Both the position numbers and the translations under genes were made by a program. The notes under the pieces are model-generated. The model ran no database searches and was not told where the DNA came from. It saw only the letters and a program-made list of their open reading frames with translations. DNA of 64,000 nucleotides, taken from assembly GCF_000979455.1 (NCBI RefSeq), contig NZ_JJOY01000030.1:248001-312000 (forward strand), written 5' to 3'. This DNA comes from Methanosarcina sp. 2.H.T.1A.6 (lineage in GTDB: Archaea; Halobacteriota; Methanosarcinia; Methanosarcinales; Methanosarcinaceae). Below, in pieces: positions 26,460-36,396 of this stretch (position 1 is its first letter; each line of letters starts with the position of its first letter).

Positions 26460-26878
26460 GCAACACCCCGGAATAGTCTTTGTTAATCTTATGTCCTGTC
26501 TCATAATCAGTTTTCCTATCAGAGCCATTTTCCTATCGGAAGCTCTCCGTGGCTGTAAGAAATTCCTCAGGGCTATATCAAAAACGGAGTATTTTCTGAA
26601 CAGATTTATGGGCAGATATGGAAAGGTGCGGGTAAAGGCGCAGAAAAAAGCGCAAAAATAGGTTGATAAAGCGTAAAGTACATATAATAATGTACAATAT
26701 TATGCCCTGGTGTACTATGATGTGGAGTGCATTTATTATGTTGATCAATTTACTATGTTTAATTGATTGCTGTGTTAATTGATTGCTGTGTTAACTGATT
26801 TATGATCTTGGACTGATTTGTGGCATTTATGAACTCAGGAAAGTTCTCCTAAAAAACTGATGCAGGAAGATGGTTTTA
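26460..26878. other. Spacer between divergent genes
   Basis: AT-rich, with a partial repeat TTGATTGCTGTGTTAA near 26761-26795. Expected to hold the promoter of the ECF operon. No gene seen. Confidence 0.35.
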
Positions 26879-27403
26879 ATGAAATCTCAGGATATTGCTA
26901 TTGTTGGAATTTTACTCGCAGTCGGTGCAATTGTGCGCTATTTATCCCTTGTTATCCCGGGACCCATAGTCTCGAATCTCGTAATAGCCTTTTACTGTCT
27001 TGCAATTATCCTTGTCGTACCCAAATTCACGGAAGTAATAGGGATAGGGATCGTAGCAGGCATTGTATGTGCCCTTCTCAGCCATTCTATTTTCCCACCT
27101 GCAAACCTAATCAGCGAACCAATAGGGGCAGTCACATGCCTGTTCACATATAAAGCTCTCAGTAACAAGCTATCGGTCTCTCCGGCCCTTTCAACTCTGC
27201 TAGGGACCCTTGCCAGCGGGACAAGCTTTGTAATCATTGCAATGCTTCTTGTTGCCCCTACAATCATGTCAAAGTTTGAGACCATGGGAGCTTTTGTAGG
27301 TGCTATAATCCCCATCGTAGTGTTGACTGCAATTGCTAACGCCGTTATTGTCCAGATCCTTTATGTTCCAGCTTCAAAGGTACTTGCCCGGGGGAAAGCA
27401 TAA
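26879..27403 (+). CDS. ECF transporter substrate-binding (S) component
   Basis: 174 residues from ATG 26879 (GGAAG upstream; ATG 26870 is also in frame). Five to six transmembrane helices. The first helix starts DIAIVGILLAVGAIVRYLS, the usual S-component beginning, and FPPANLISEPIGAVTC lies in a loop. S components capture a vitamin or metal and pair with the A and T subunits encoded immediately downstream. The substrate cannot be read from sequence. Confidence 0.8.
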   Translation: MKSQDIAIVGILLAVGAIVRYLSLVIPGPIVSNLVIAFYCLAIILVVPKFTEVIGIGIVAGIVCALLSHSIFPPANLISEPIGAVTCLFTYKALSNKLSVSPALSTLLGTLASGTSFVIIAMLLVAPTIMSKFETMGAFVGAIIPIVVLTAIANAVIVQILYVPASKVLARGKA

Positions 27404-27406
27404 ATC

Positions 27407-28879
27407 ATGATTGAACTCAAAGACTTCTCGTATACCTATGGCACACCTGGAAACCCGGCTCTGGATCGCATCAACCTTGAAATCCCGGCCGGGGAACTGC
27501 TCCTGGTCACCGGACACAGCGCAGCAGGAAAATCAACACTTGCCTTTGCAATGGCAGGGATTCTCCACCATGAAATAGGGGGCCGGATCGAAGGAGACCT
27601 CTCTTTTAAAGGAAAGGATATCCGGGGCTTTGACGGCATGAAGGAACTGAGCCGGTATATAGGGATGGTTTTTGATGATGCTGAGTCCCAGCTGATTTTC
27701 ACCACCGTCGAAGAAGAAATCCGCTCAGGGCTCGAAAACCGCTTCCACTCCGAAGCCGAAATAGGGCGCAGGTTAAAAGAGGTAATGGAACTCTGTGAAA
27801 TCAGCCACCTGAAACACCGGGCTCCTCACGCTCTGTCGGGCGGGCAGAAGCAAAAAGTTGCCCTTGCAGCAACCCTTGCTCTGGATACGGAAGTTCTGAT
27901 CCTTGACGAAGCTACCGCCGAACTGGATACAAAAGCTGCAAGAAAAGTATTTTCCATCCTGAAGCGCTTAAAAGAAGCCGGAAAGACGATTATAATCGTC
28001 GACCACAATATAGAGGACTTCCTGGAAATAGGGGATCGAGTCGTGCTTCTTGAAAAGGGTAAAATAAAGGCCATAAAAAGCCCCTCGGACTTTACAGCAA
28101 CCTCTCACACACATGAGGAAGGTACAACAGGCCTTCCCCTTTCAAGAAAAGATGAACAGCCGATTATTTCCGTAAAGAAACTCACCCAGCGTTATGGAGA
28201 AGTCCTGGCGCTCGATAGCATTGACCTTGATATTTACCCCGGGGAACTCGTTGCTATCCTGGGAGAAAACGGCTCGGGAAAGACTACTCTTGTGAAACAT
28301 TTCAACGGCCTTCTGCGCCCTTACTCCGGAAACGTAACCTTAAAGGGTCTAGATGCCTCCGCAGTTCCCATAAACGAGCTCGTGAAGCACACAGGCCTGG
28401 TCTTCCAGAACCCGGACAACATGCTCTTTGAAGATACCGTGGAAGCCGAAATTAATTTCGGGCTGAATAATATTGGAGTAAAAGGGCCTGAAGCAGCAAG
28501 AGCAATCCTCCATTCCCTGGAACTCGTAAACCTGAGTGAAAAGCAAAAAGTATTCCCCCGCCATCTTAGCCGCGGAGAAAGGCAGAGGCTGGCTGTTGCC
28601 TGCGTAGTTGCAATGAAACCTGAACTGATAGTGCTTGACGAGCCCACCACAGGCCTGGACGCCGAAGAGTCAGACAGGATGATGCAGCTCATGCGAAAGC
28701 TCCAGCAGGAAGGCCACACCATAGTTATGGTGACTCATAACCTGCAGATCGTAAGAGACCATGCAGAAAGGGTTATTCGTATGGAGTCAGGAAAAATTGT
28801 GGAAGATTCAGTTAACAGGAAATTTTCCAGTAAAGAATGTGTCAGTAAAGAATGTGTAAGAGGAGGCACATGCGCATGA
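27407..28879 (+). CDS. ecfA: ECF transporter ATPase, two fused ATP-binding domains
   Basis: 490 residues: two complete ABC ATPase domains in one chain. Domain 1 has Walker A GHSAAGKST, signature LSGGQKQK and Walker B VLILDEATAELD; domain 2 has GENGSGKTT, LSRGERQR and LIVLDEPTTGLD. All catalytic residues are present in both halves. It powers import by the ECF complex, binding the T subunit through its helical domain. The start lies 3 nt after the S-component stop, and it overlaps the T gene by ATGA. Confidence 0.95.
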   Translation: MIELKDFSYTYGTPGNPALDRINLEIPAGELLLVTGHSAAGKSTLAFAMAGILHHEIGGRIEGDLSFKGKDIRGFDGMKELSRYIGMVFDDAESQLIFTTVEEEIRSGLENRFHSEAEIGRRLKEVMELCEISHLKHRAPHALSGGQKQKVALAATLALDTEVLILDEATAELDTKAARKVFSILKRLKEAGKTIIIVDHNIEDFLEIGDRVVLLEKGKIKAIKSPSDFTATSHTHEEGTTGLPLSRKDEQPIISVKKLTQRYGEVLALDSIDLDIYPGELVAILGENGSGKTTLVKHFNGLLRPYSGNVTLKGLDASAVPINELVKHTGLVFQNPDNMLFEDTVEAEINFGLNNIGVKGPEAARAILHSLELVNLSEKQKVFPRHLSRGERQRLAVACVVAMKPELIVLDEPTTGLDAEESDRMMQLMRKLQQEGHTIVMVTHNLQIVRDHAERVIRMESGKIVEDSVNRKFSSKECVSKECVRGGTCA

Positions 28880-29661
28880 AAGAGATTATGCAGTACATAA
28901 ACAGGGACAGCTTTTTACACCGCATGAACCCGCTTTCGAAGATCGCTGCAGTAACGGGCATAATAGCCCTGAGCGTGTTCACAACAAACCCCGAAGTCCT
29001 TGCCTTTATGGTGCTTGGGATTTTTCTGGCTTCCTTAAGAGCCGGGCTCCAGCAGGAACTCCTCAAGCAGCTAAAACTCCTGGTCTTCCTGAGCGTCACC
29101 CTGATCCTGCTCACCATCTTCACCCTGAAAAACGGGGAAACTGTCGGTTACCTGGTCCCCACCGGCACCCTGACGGCCGGAGGGCTTGTCCCGATCACAA
29201 CCGGAGCCCTGGACTTTGGAACCGTCCTTTCCCTCCGTTTCTTTGCAATGCTTTTTGCGTTCCAGCTCCTGGTGGTCACCACAAAACCAAGTGACCTCAT
29301 GAAAGCCCTCCTGGCAATCCACATCCCTGTGGACTACGTGCTCATGTTCGTAATCGCCCTCCGCTTCATCCCTAGCCTCCAGATAGAAGGCCAGCGCATC
29401 CACGAAGCCCAGCTTGCAAGGGGCTACAACCCCGGTAAAGGCCTCCGTGGAAAAATTATGAGTGTAAAGCCGATCCTGGTGCCCCTGGTCGCAAATTCTC
29501 TCGGAAGGACCCAGGTACTCGGCCTGACTATGGACATGAGGGGCTACAGGAGCCGACAGAGCGTTGAGAAAAATCAGCTTACCTGGAATAAGACCGATAT
29601 AGCAGCTGTGGGCGGTGTGGCTGCTATGGGGCTGGGAGTAGTGCTGGGCGGGTTGATGTAA
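28876..29661 (+). CDS. ecfT: ECF transporter transmembrane (T) component
   Basis: About 261 residues. ATG 28876 overlaps the ATPase stop as ATGA; AGGAGG at 28861-28866 lies 9 nt upstream. Five to six transmembrane helices. The two coupling motifs are seen as EAQLARGYNPGK (AxRARG type) and DMRGYRSR near the C-terminus, which contact the two ATPase domains. Completes a three-gene operon with an ATPase of double length, so the module needs no second A subunit. Confidence 0.92.
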   Translation: MKEIMQYINRDSFLHRMNPLSKIAAVTGIIALSVFTTNPEVLAFMVLGIFLASLRAGLQQELLKQLKLLVFLSVTLILLTIFTLKNGETVGYLVPTGTLTAGGLVPITTGALDFGTVLSLRFFAMLFAFQLLVVTTKPSDLMKALLAIHIPVDYVLMFVIALRFIPSLQIEGQRIHEAQLARGYNPGKGLRGKIMSVKPILVPLVANSLGRTQVLGLTMDMRGYRSRQSVEKNQLTWNKTDIAAVGGVAAMGLGVVLGGLM

Positions 29662-29696
29662 GCTCGTCCTGACTTATCCATTTGAAACTCAGAAAA

Positions 29697-29766
29697 ACCT
29701 TCAGAAAAGAACTAAACTGCAGAAAAGAACTGAACTACAGAAAAAAGAACTGAACTGCAGAAAAGA
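29697..29766. repeat. Tandem repeat, about 18-nt unit AGAAAAGAACTGAACTGC, 3-4 imperfect copies
   Basis: Lies in the 173-nt spacer between the convergent EcfT and PGF-pre-PGF genes, starting about 36 nt after EcfT. Confidence 0.8.
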
Positions 29767-29834
29767 ATGAAATTATCAAAATCCATAAAAAAGAAGCAGA
29801 AGAATCAAAAAAGAGAAAAACAGGAAGTGAAGCC

Positions 29835-31520
29835 TTAACTTCTCTTCCTTGAAATCACATAGCCAACCAGAATTACTGCAGCAAGCATAACCACTGGCAG
29901 TAATACTTTTTTCAGGCTTCCGGAATTATTCTTCCCGGCTGCAGAATCGGTTACATCAGATTCATTCTCGCCTGAAGCTCCGGAAACTGCCTTGAAATCC
30001 TTTTCATCGACAGAATTCCCCAGGGGCAAGGATACCCCTGAAACGTCCTCTTCCGGATAAAGGGCCATTATTGAGAAAGCCGAGAACCCGGGAGTATCTG
30101 CTTCATAATAGACGTAGTCATCGTCTTCACTGGTCTGGCTGGTAGAGAGTTCTACCCACTTTCCGTTGTCAAACTTACAAAGCCTGACGGAAGCCGAATC
30201 AATGCCATTTGAATTAATCCAGGCTTTCTCGACCTTGAAGCCGACAACTGCGTTTTCAATGTTATCCGGGCTTGCAGTCCCTTCATTTCCTACCCAGATA
30301 TTAGTGTTTTCATAAACTTTCCCGGAGGGCAGTTCCGTTACCAGGGTGGATTTTCCCTTAAGCGTTTCGACAATAGTTGTAGTTTTTCCGACGGTCTTTT
30401 TGGGATCGAATTCAATGTACGCTATTGAGGTTACATTTTTTGCGAATACGAATTTAGCATGGTTGCCGTTGCTGATAAACTGCTGGGCTAGTTCTTTTAC
30501 CTCAACATTGCTGGCAAGTTCGGGAGAGCCACCGGCACCTCCGGAGCTTGAAGAAGAAGACGAACCGGAAGAAGAGGTCGTGAAACTTATCACTTTAAAT
30601 ATCCCTGATTTTTCGTTATTCTCTTCATTAAACTCGAAAAACTGGCCCTCCGCATCTACAACTACCTTTAAGTCCATGCTTCCCGGACTGGTTGGGACCC
30701 AGTTGAATGTAAAGGAAGTTTTCGAACCCTCCTCAAGCCCGGCAACCGGGGAAAAAGAGATTTCATTTCCATTCAAGTAGCATTTTACACTGCAATTTCC
30801 AGATGGTGCAAGACCCACATTCATCAGCGTAACTTTAAATGTCACATTTTCGTTTTCACAGGGATTTGCCGGTTCCCAGGAAATATCCTCGATTATCAAA
30901 TCGGGATAGCCGGATACGCCTATCAGGTTTTTATAAACGTACCACCCTTGCTGGTCCACATCACTCGATGTTTCGGGATACCTCTCATAATTTCCGGTTG
31001 CATCATTCTTCAATGCCACTCTTACCAGGAATACAACCTCATCGGACCCCTTATTTGGCTTGACCTTCAGGTTAATGGTTTCGTTTTTCCCCGTTTCCCA
31101 GCCGGACTTTACCAGGTCGACAAAAAGATACTCAGATGAATCAATGTTTATCCCGTTTTTTCCCTCAATAGAACTTCCACGCGGATAGAGTTTTACACTG
31201 TCCCCGCTTCCTTCCATACTCAATATTTCCTCATTATTCGGAAACGAAACAGTAATATGGCCTTCACTCGATTTTTCTCCGTTGTTTTTTGTTGTTACGG
31301 AGATAAGAGCGTATTCATTATTGTAAAGTTTCTTCTCTATATAAACAGCTGTGCCGAAGGTTTCGGAAACCAGGGAATCTGCGGGTCCTGTTCCGGAAAG
31401 GTCGAAATCAGCCTCAGCAAGTTCAACATCTGAATTTGTTTCAGATGCTGCAGTATTAGATGGCATCAACAATACGAAAAACAAAAGCAAGAAACATGAT
31501 ACTGTTAAATATATCCTCAT
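29835..31520 (-). CDS. CARDB and PGF-pre-PGF surface protein with C-terminal anchor
   Basis: 561 residues from ATG 31520 (GGAG just upstream; the frame extends to 31556). Signal peptide (1-22), an N-terminal beta domain, a CARDB domain (about 205-315; PDLIIEDISWEPANPCENENVTF), a Ser/Gly linker and a PGF-pre-PGF domain (about 335-495; SNVEVKELAQQ, IENAVVGFKVEK, TPGFSAFSIMAL). A hydrophobic helix with RKRS tail follows (about 538-558). Probably an S-layer-associated protein. Close paralogue of 5459-6616, which lacks this anchor. Confidence 0.88.
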   Translation of the reverse strand: MRIYLTVSCFLLLFFVLLMPSNTAASETNSDVELAEADFDLSGTGPADSLVSETFGTAVYIEKKLYNNEYALISVTTKNNGEKSSEGHITVSFPNNEEILSMEGSGDSVKLYPRGSSIEGKNGINIDSSEYLFVDLVKSGWETGKNETINLKVKPNKGSDEVVFLVRVALKNDATGNYERYPETSSDVDQQGWYVYKNLIGVSGYPDLIIEDISWEPANPCENENVTFKVTLMNVGLAPSGNCSVKCYLNGNEISFSPVAGLEEGSKTSFTFNWVPTSPGSMDLKVVVDAEGQFFEFNEENNEKSGIFKVISFTTSSSGSSSSSSSGGAGGSPELASNVEVKELAQQFISNGNHAKFVFAKNVTSIAYIEFDPKKTVGKTTTIVETLKGKSTLVTELPSGKVYENTNIWVGNEGTASPDNIENAVVGFKVEKAWINSNGIDSASVRLCKFDNGKWVELSTSQTSEDDDYVYYEADTPGFSAFSIMALYPEEDVSGVSLPLGNSVDEKDFKAVSGASGENESDVTDSAAGKNNSGSLKKVLLPVVMLAAVILVGYVISRKRS

Positions 31521-31761
31521 AACTCCTTCCCCCAAAATGCATAACCGAAAGATCAAATATTAAGACGATTCTCAATGTTTCATTAGTAAAGAATATTCAA
31601 ACAACCATATAATTTAATGGAAATGTAATTCCTAATAAAAATTATGAAACTAAAGTAATCTAATTAAAAAAATTATAAAAATACGATTTTAAAAAATGAA
31701 GAGCTGCTAATTAGAACTCTATTAATTTCTACTGAATCACGTTAATAGATCTCTATGTCCC

Positions 31762-32145
31762 TCATGCTTTCCTTTCTTCGTTTCTTCTTTCTGCGGCTTT
31801 TCCGGTTTCACAGAAGTACAGGCTTTGTAACCTGTATTTATTGTAAATGGGACATACAGGGCAGTTGCAGCTCTTTTTCAAAACCATTTCGGATGAACAC
31901 CCGCGCGCACAAAAAAGGAAAGGTTCAGGTGGAAAGGGAAGACTCGGGCATGTGCCGCAGTGTTCCATACAGATGCGAAGGTTTTCAGGAGTGTAAGCTA
32001 CTACAGACCGGAACTGTTTCCCGGCCTCACTGATTTGAGAAGACTCCGTAAGCTCGGATTTATGCTGTATCTTTTGTTTATGTCCCCTGGTTTGAGCAGT
32101 TTTTTGGAAAAATAATTCATTTCTGGATTTATCATCTGAGACCAT
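31762..32145 (-). CDS. DUF2769 cysteine-rich protein
   Basis: 127 residues from ATG 32145, which has GGGGA 5 nt upstream; ATG 32157 does not. Cys pattern: LRICMEHCGTCPSLP, FLFCARGCSSE, KSCNCPVCPIYN, YFCETG, at least nine Cys in 70 residues, typical of DUF2769 and suggestive of zinc or Fe-S binding. The first 55 residues are polar. Methanogen family of unknown function. Confidence 0.8.
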   Translation of the reverse strand: MVSDDKSRNELFFQKTAQTRGHKQKIQHKSELTESSQISEAGKQFRSVVAYTPENLRICMEHCGTCPSLPFPPEPFLFCARGCSSEMVLKKSCNCPVCPIYNKYRLQSLYFCETGKAAERRNEERKA

Positions 32146-32647
32146 AAGATTCCCCATAGAAGAGTTAGATTGATAATAATAAAACCACTGGCAAAATTCG
32201 ATTCCAAAACGAGATGTTAAAACATAAAATAAAAATTATATAAGTTTCACGGGGATCAGGATAACCAGCCCATCGAGAATTAAAAATAAGAGCTACAGAA
32301 AAATGTCAAAAAACGTAACATTAAAAGTGAGATTGAACACGCAAAAGAAAGTTCCAGAAACAGACTTAAAGTGACAAAAAAATTGTAATAGTATGAAATA
32401 TCAATACGGCAACGACATGGTTTTTTTATACCAGTCCGGTGTGAAGTTTTTATACTGGTCATATATCAAAGAACTTATATATCATAGAATAGTAGGATAA
32501 TTATTAGAAGGATTTATCAAGGGTCAAATTAACATCCGGGGCAATTATATAACTAAAAACTCTATTTAATGGTGGATTTTCCATCTATACCATGCCATAT
32601 TAGTTGGCATTTATTTAAAAAAGTTAGTTGAAATATCAGGTGTTGGT

Positions 32648-32731
32648 GATTGATTGAGAGCCCGTTATTATGATCCCTTGGGCTCTCAATCGGATGAAAC
32701 CCCCTTTAAAGAATACTCCCACATATTCTTT
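32648..32731. ncRNA. Structured element, copy 1 (candidate small RNA)
   Basis: GATTGAGAGCCC (32652-32663) pairs perfectly with GGGCTCTCAATC (32680-32691), 12 bp, loop 16 nt. A second hairpin, 8 bp (AAAGAATA/TATTCTTT), lies at 32708-32731. A homologous copy starts exactly 130 nt further. Strand undetermined; the structure forms on either. Confidence 0.5.
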
Positions 32732-32777
32732 ACACAACTGTAAGAGAAAGCAATAAAGATTTGCTGTTGTTTGTGGC

Positions 32778-32859
32778 GATTGATTGAGAGCCCGTTATTA
32801 TGATCCCTTGGGCTCTCAATCGGATGAAACCCCTATTGATGAATACTCCCCAAGTATTC
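32778..32859. ncRNA. Structured element, copy 2 (candidate small RNA)
   Basis: The first 56 nt are identical to copy 1, including the 12-bp stem (32782-32793 with 32810-32821). The second hairpin (32841-32859) has a 7-bp stem GAATACT/AGTATTC with loop CCCCA; flanking bases differ from copy 1 but pairing is kept. Confidence 0.5.
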
Positions 32860-33534
32860 GATGTACAAACATGCACTAATGTGCCTCTCTTACAATTACA
32901 ATCTTTCTAATGCTGAAATTCTATATATAATAAATTATGTTAAATATTCAATGATTTATTAATTTTGTTTGCTTATTAACATTTGATCGAGGCATTATTT
33001 TATAACCTGCTGAAAAGTATAGTTTATCTCTAAAATATAGGTAGGTTTTAATTTTTTAATCCAATTGAAATTTTCAAGTAAAGCAAAACACGGACTAAAC
33101 TAAATTTCAAGTAACAATTTAGCCACTGATAAAAAAGTATGTTTTTTGATTTTTGACAGTGTTCATTTTTCCAGAAGATGCTGTGCCGACACAATGCGTT
33201 TTTTAAGGAAAAAATACTGTATTAATTAGTAGAACATGTTAAAGTCAGGATAAAATTAAAGCTGCATATTACCCCCTCTATACGAGTTACAAATCAGAAC
33301 CTATTAAAAAGGCCCTCTCGTAGAAATAAGATTCGAACAAAAACTCCGCAACTGTCGCTTTAAAAATCCCATTCACGAGATCAAGAAATATCTGCAGAGC
33401 ATGGGACTAAGAGCAGATTCTGATACACTGCATAAGACCAGCAAAATAACCAATTCTTTTCTCATCATCTCCCCACGCAAAAATCAGAGAATTTATAATT
33501 AATCCTATATTTGGCAGGTCGACATTAGATATTG

Positions 33535-33708
33535 AATATTTTTGATGATGGCGTTTTTCAAATATTAGGTAAATAAGAAGTGGGTTTGAAACAGGTTAAC
33601 ATATGACCCAAATCTCACGACATATATAAACAATGAGCCGTTTTTGCAATAATGTTTAGTATCAAGGATAATGTGTTTTCCAGCAAAAACGCCATCAGTA
33701 AAAATATT
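33535..33708. mobile_element. MITE-like element or long hairpin with 24-nt inverted ends
   Basis: AATATTTTTGATGATGGCGT plus TTTT at 33535-33558 is the inverse of 33685-33708 with two mismatches. The 126-nt centre has no coding frame. The ends do not match the relic at 8129. Confidence 0.45.
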
Positions 33709-33868
33709 GTGAAAAAAACAAGTTACCTGCCGAAAGCAGGATTAATGGTTTGATTTTATAATAGTTCCTGCCAGCTTCTGAACATAGTACTTCTTATGAT
33801 TTAGAGTATGGATCAGAAATTTGAAAGACAGATATAGTCAATTCAAAGCACTCTTATTCTCTCGGGTT

Positions 33869-34144
33869 TTACCATTTCCGGAATGACAGAAGGCTCTTAA
33901 AAATAAGACTATTTGAAATGGATTCAGTAACTTGAGAACCAGGAAAAGAATAAATTTGGCTTAATTGATAGAAAAACGATATCGTTTTAATTGCATACTT
34001 AAAAGCTGCATATTCCAACCTGAAAAATAAGAGCTGTTTTTGAAAGACTTTCCCAATTAAATTAAGATTTCCGGACAAGCCCCCTATTTCAAATACGATC
34101 CTTAAAACAGAGAATTCAATAAACTCTTTGACAATCTTGTTCAT
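33869..34144 (-). CDS. Doubtful short gene
   Basis: 91 codons from ATG 34144. The GGAGG upstream is about 19 nt away, too far to be a normal ribosome site. Composition is aromatic and hydrophobic (LLFFRLEYAAFKYAIK). No family recognised; may be chance or a remnant in a decaying region. Confidence 0.2.
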   Translation of the reverse strand: MNKIVKEFIEFSVLRIVFEIGGLSGNLNLIGKVFQKQLLFFRLEYAAFKYAIKTISFFYQLSQIYSFPGSQVTESISNSLIFKSLLSFRKW

Positions 34145-34418
34145 CTTTTATAGATCTATAATCCTCCAATGAAATAACCCATCATAACCGTTTTAAATAA
34201 CCATTCAAGACCGGATGGACCGAATAAAGGCATTCATAGATGCCTTTTCGAGAAAAAGATCTTAGATGTATCTTATTCTGCTTATTGGACTTAAATGCTG
34301 TAGCTGCACCTTCATTTGTTTTTGAAAACCCTCATTCGCCCATATTACGATATTACCTGATATTATACTGTAATCGGTTAGAATTAAAAGCTGTGTTTTG
34401 AACTGCCGCTTCCACTAT

Positions 34419-34772
34419 TTATTTGTTAGGAGTTACCTGGATTACTCCAGTCCTTTCTGTGGTGGTTGCAGTTTCAGTATCTTCTTCCTCTGCGGCTGTC
34501 ATTTCCTCTTCAGCTATAATTTCCTCTTCGACTGCACCTCCTTCTTCGGTTACAGTTTCGGTTTCAGTTGCATTCATTTCTTCAGTCGCAGTTACCTCTT
34601 CAGTCGCAGGCACCTCTTCAGTTGCAGGCACCTCTTCAGTTACAGGCATCTCTTCGGTTACAGGCATCTCTTCAGTTGGAGTTCCTGTTTCATTCGGCTG
34701 TTCGGTACCTGCGCATCCTATTGCCAGGAACACGCTGAACAGAACTAGTAAAACAAGCAGTGCTTTTCTCAT
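34419..34772 (-). CDS. Glu/Thr-repeat lipoprotein
   Basis: 117 residues. Signal peptide with lipobox AIGC (residues 17-20); Cys 20 is probably lipid-anchored. The mature part is almost entirely imperfect acidic repeats (EEMPVT, EEVPAT, EEVTAT, then EEEMTAAEEED) ending TGVIQVTPNK. It resembles a cell-surface spacer or mucin-like chain, possibly glycosylated on Thr. The repeats probably vary in number between strains. Function unknown. Confidence 0.75.
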   Translation of the reverse strand: MRKALLVLLVLFSVFLAIGCAGTEQPNETGTPTEEMPVTEEMPVTEEVPATEEVPATEEVTATEEMNATETETVTEEGGAVEEEIIAEEEMTAAEEEDTETATTTERTGVIQVTPNK

Positions 34773-35027
34773 ATTTTTCCCCCATGTAAAATTGAGTGCT
34801 TTATAATTAATATTCCGGTTTTATAATTGTTACTACCAGCTTCTGAACACAGTTTCGTTATTTAGTTAATTTTGAATCTACCGGATGAAATCTGAGATCA
34901 TCTCGGAAACAGATATCGGAAAGCAAGTCAGAGCATTTTTTTCCATTTAAGAGTCTTACCTGCCCTTAAATTATAATAGCGGGAATTCCAATAATACTAA
35001 AGGACTCTTTTTGGGTGGGGGCAAGTC

Positions 35028-36392
35028 ATGAAAATCAAATCCGTTAATCCTTATACTGAAGAAGTGAACTGGACTTACGATGCATTATCTTTCGGGGACT
35101 GCGAAGACCAGATTGAAAAGTCCAAGTCTGCTTTTTCATCATGGGGTTCTTTTTCAGTTGAGGAAAGAACGACGTATATCGCGCGGGCAGCTGAGGTGCT
35201 CAGGCAGAACAAAAGGGCATATGCCGAGATAATTACAAAAGAAATGGGAAAGCCAATAAGGCAGTCACTTGGAGAAATTGAAAAATGCGCATGTCTCTGT
35301 GACTATTATACGGAAAATGCAGCAGATTTTCTGAAAGACGAAGTTGTGGAAACAGAAGCTGAAAAAAGCTATGTCACCTTTGAACCCCTTGGAATAATTC
35401 TCGGGATAATGCCCTATAATTACCCTTTCTTGCAGGTTTTCAGGTTTGCAGTGCCCGCACTGATTGCAGGAAACGTGTGCCTGCTAAAGCATGCGTCCAA
35501 CGTGCCCGGGTCGGCTCTTGAAATAGAAAAGGTCTTTACCGGAGCAGGACTGCCTGAGGATGTATTTAAGACCCTGCTGATAGACTCTAAAGCTGCCATG
35601 GAAATTCTTGATGAAGACCTTGTGGACGGGGTTTCACTTACCGGAAGCGTAGTAGCAGGGTCTGAGATAGGAGAGCTTGCCGGGAGAATGATCAAGCCTT
35701 TTGTGCTGGAACTTGGGGGGTCTGACCCTTTCATAGTGCTTGAGGATGCAAATATAGACCGAGCTGCGCAGGTCGCAGTAAAGTCCCGTTTTCTCAATAC
35801 CGGGCAGAGCTGTACTGCTGCCAAGAGGTTCATTGTCATTGAAGATGTTGTTGTGGATTTCATCGAGGCATTCGAACTGCATATGCAGGAACTGAAAATC
35901 GGGGACCCCATGGATGAGGAAACTGACATAGGGCCGGTGGCAAAAAAAGAATTTGTTGACAGCCTTGAAAAGATCCTGAAGGATGCAAAAAAGAAAGGGG
36001 CGGAACCCCACATTTACGGGGAGAAACCGGAGAACGGCTTTTTCTTTATGCCAACCCTTATCCCTGCAGCCAGTACGGACATGAAGGTCTGCAATGTTGA
36101 GGTATTCGGGCCTATTGCACCCATAATCATGGCAAAGGATGAGGATGAAGCTGTGGAGATTGCAAACTCCACGGAGTTCGGGCTCGGAGCCGAGGTCTGG
36201 TCTGCAGACCTGAAGAGAGCCGAGCGGCTGGCAAAAAGAATCAGGTCAGGTTTTGTAACCATCAATGGAAGGGTAAAATCCGATCCAAGGCTGCCTTTTG
36301 GAGGGGTCAAGAAATCAGGAATCGGAAGGGAGCTTTCATATTACGGGATAAAGGAATTTGTAAACGTAAAGACCATCGTGGTTAACAAATAA
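35028..36392 (+). CDS. NAD(P)-dependent aldehyde dehydrogenase (succinate-semialdehyde type)
   Basis: 454 residues, GGTGGGGG upstream. Shows the family motifs: oxyanion Asn in GIMPYNYPF, the cofactor loop SLTGSVVAGSEIGELAG, general base ELGGSDPFIVL and nucleophile NTGQSCTAAKRF. The C-terminal LPFGGVKKSGIGRELSYYGIKEFVN is typical of succinate-semialdehyde/lactaldehyde dehydrogenases. It oxidises an aldehyde to an acid. The next gene encodes a thiamine-diphosphate enzyme, so the pair may handle a 2-oxoacid-derived aldehyde; that link is inference. Confidence 0.92.
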   Translation: MKIKSVNPYTEEVNWTYDALSFGDCEDQIEKSKSAFSSWGSFSVEERTTYIARAAEVLRQNKRAYAEIITKEMGKPIRQSLGEIEKCACLCDYYTENAADFLKDEVVETEAEKSYVTFEPLGIILGIMPYNYPFLQVFRFAVPALIAGNVCLLKHASNVPGSALEIEKVFTGAGLPEDVFKTLLIDSKAAMEILDEDLVDGVSLTGSVVAGSEIGELAGRMIKPFVLELGGSDPFIVLEDANIDRAAQVAVKSRFLNTGQSCTAAKRFIVIEDVVVDFIEAFELHMQELKIGDPMDEETDIGPVAKKEFVDSLEKILKDAKKKGAEPHIYGEKPENGFFFMPTLIPAASTDMKVCNVEVFGPIAPIIMAKDEDEAVEIANSTEFGLGAEVWSADLKRAERLAKRIRSGFVTINGRVKSDPRLPFGGVKKSGIGRELSYYGIKEFVNVKTIVVNK

Positions 36393-36396
36393 AAAT

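Larger units (their letters stand above)
32146..33868. other. Gene-poor region (1.7 kb)
   Basis: No credible complete gene. It carries a duplicated structured element (32648-32859), a MITE-like inverted repeat (33535-33708), and an open frame without a start at 33308-33500. AT content is high throughout. Confidence 0.5.

Noticed and set aside
32648-32859. CRISPR array
   Set aside because: Only two copies; the unit is 56 nt or more and includes a perfect 12-bp hairpin, the spacing region is itself partly conserved, and no cas genes are in the window.
33308-33500. Open frame reading RNCRFKNPIHEIKKYLQSMG
   Set aside because: No start codon and no recognised family; maybe a gene fragment, but too weak to call.
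34423-34806. 127-codon plus-strand frame rich in Ser/Val
   Set aside because: Antisense translation of the lipoprotein repeat; the lipobox and ribosome site support the minus strand.
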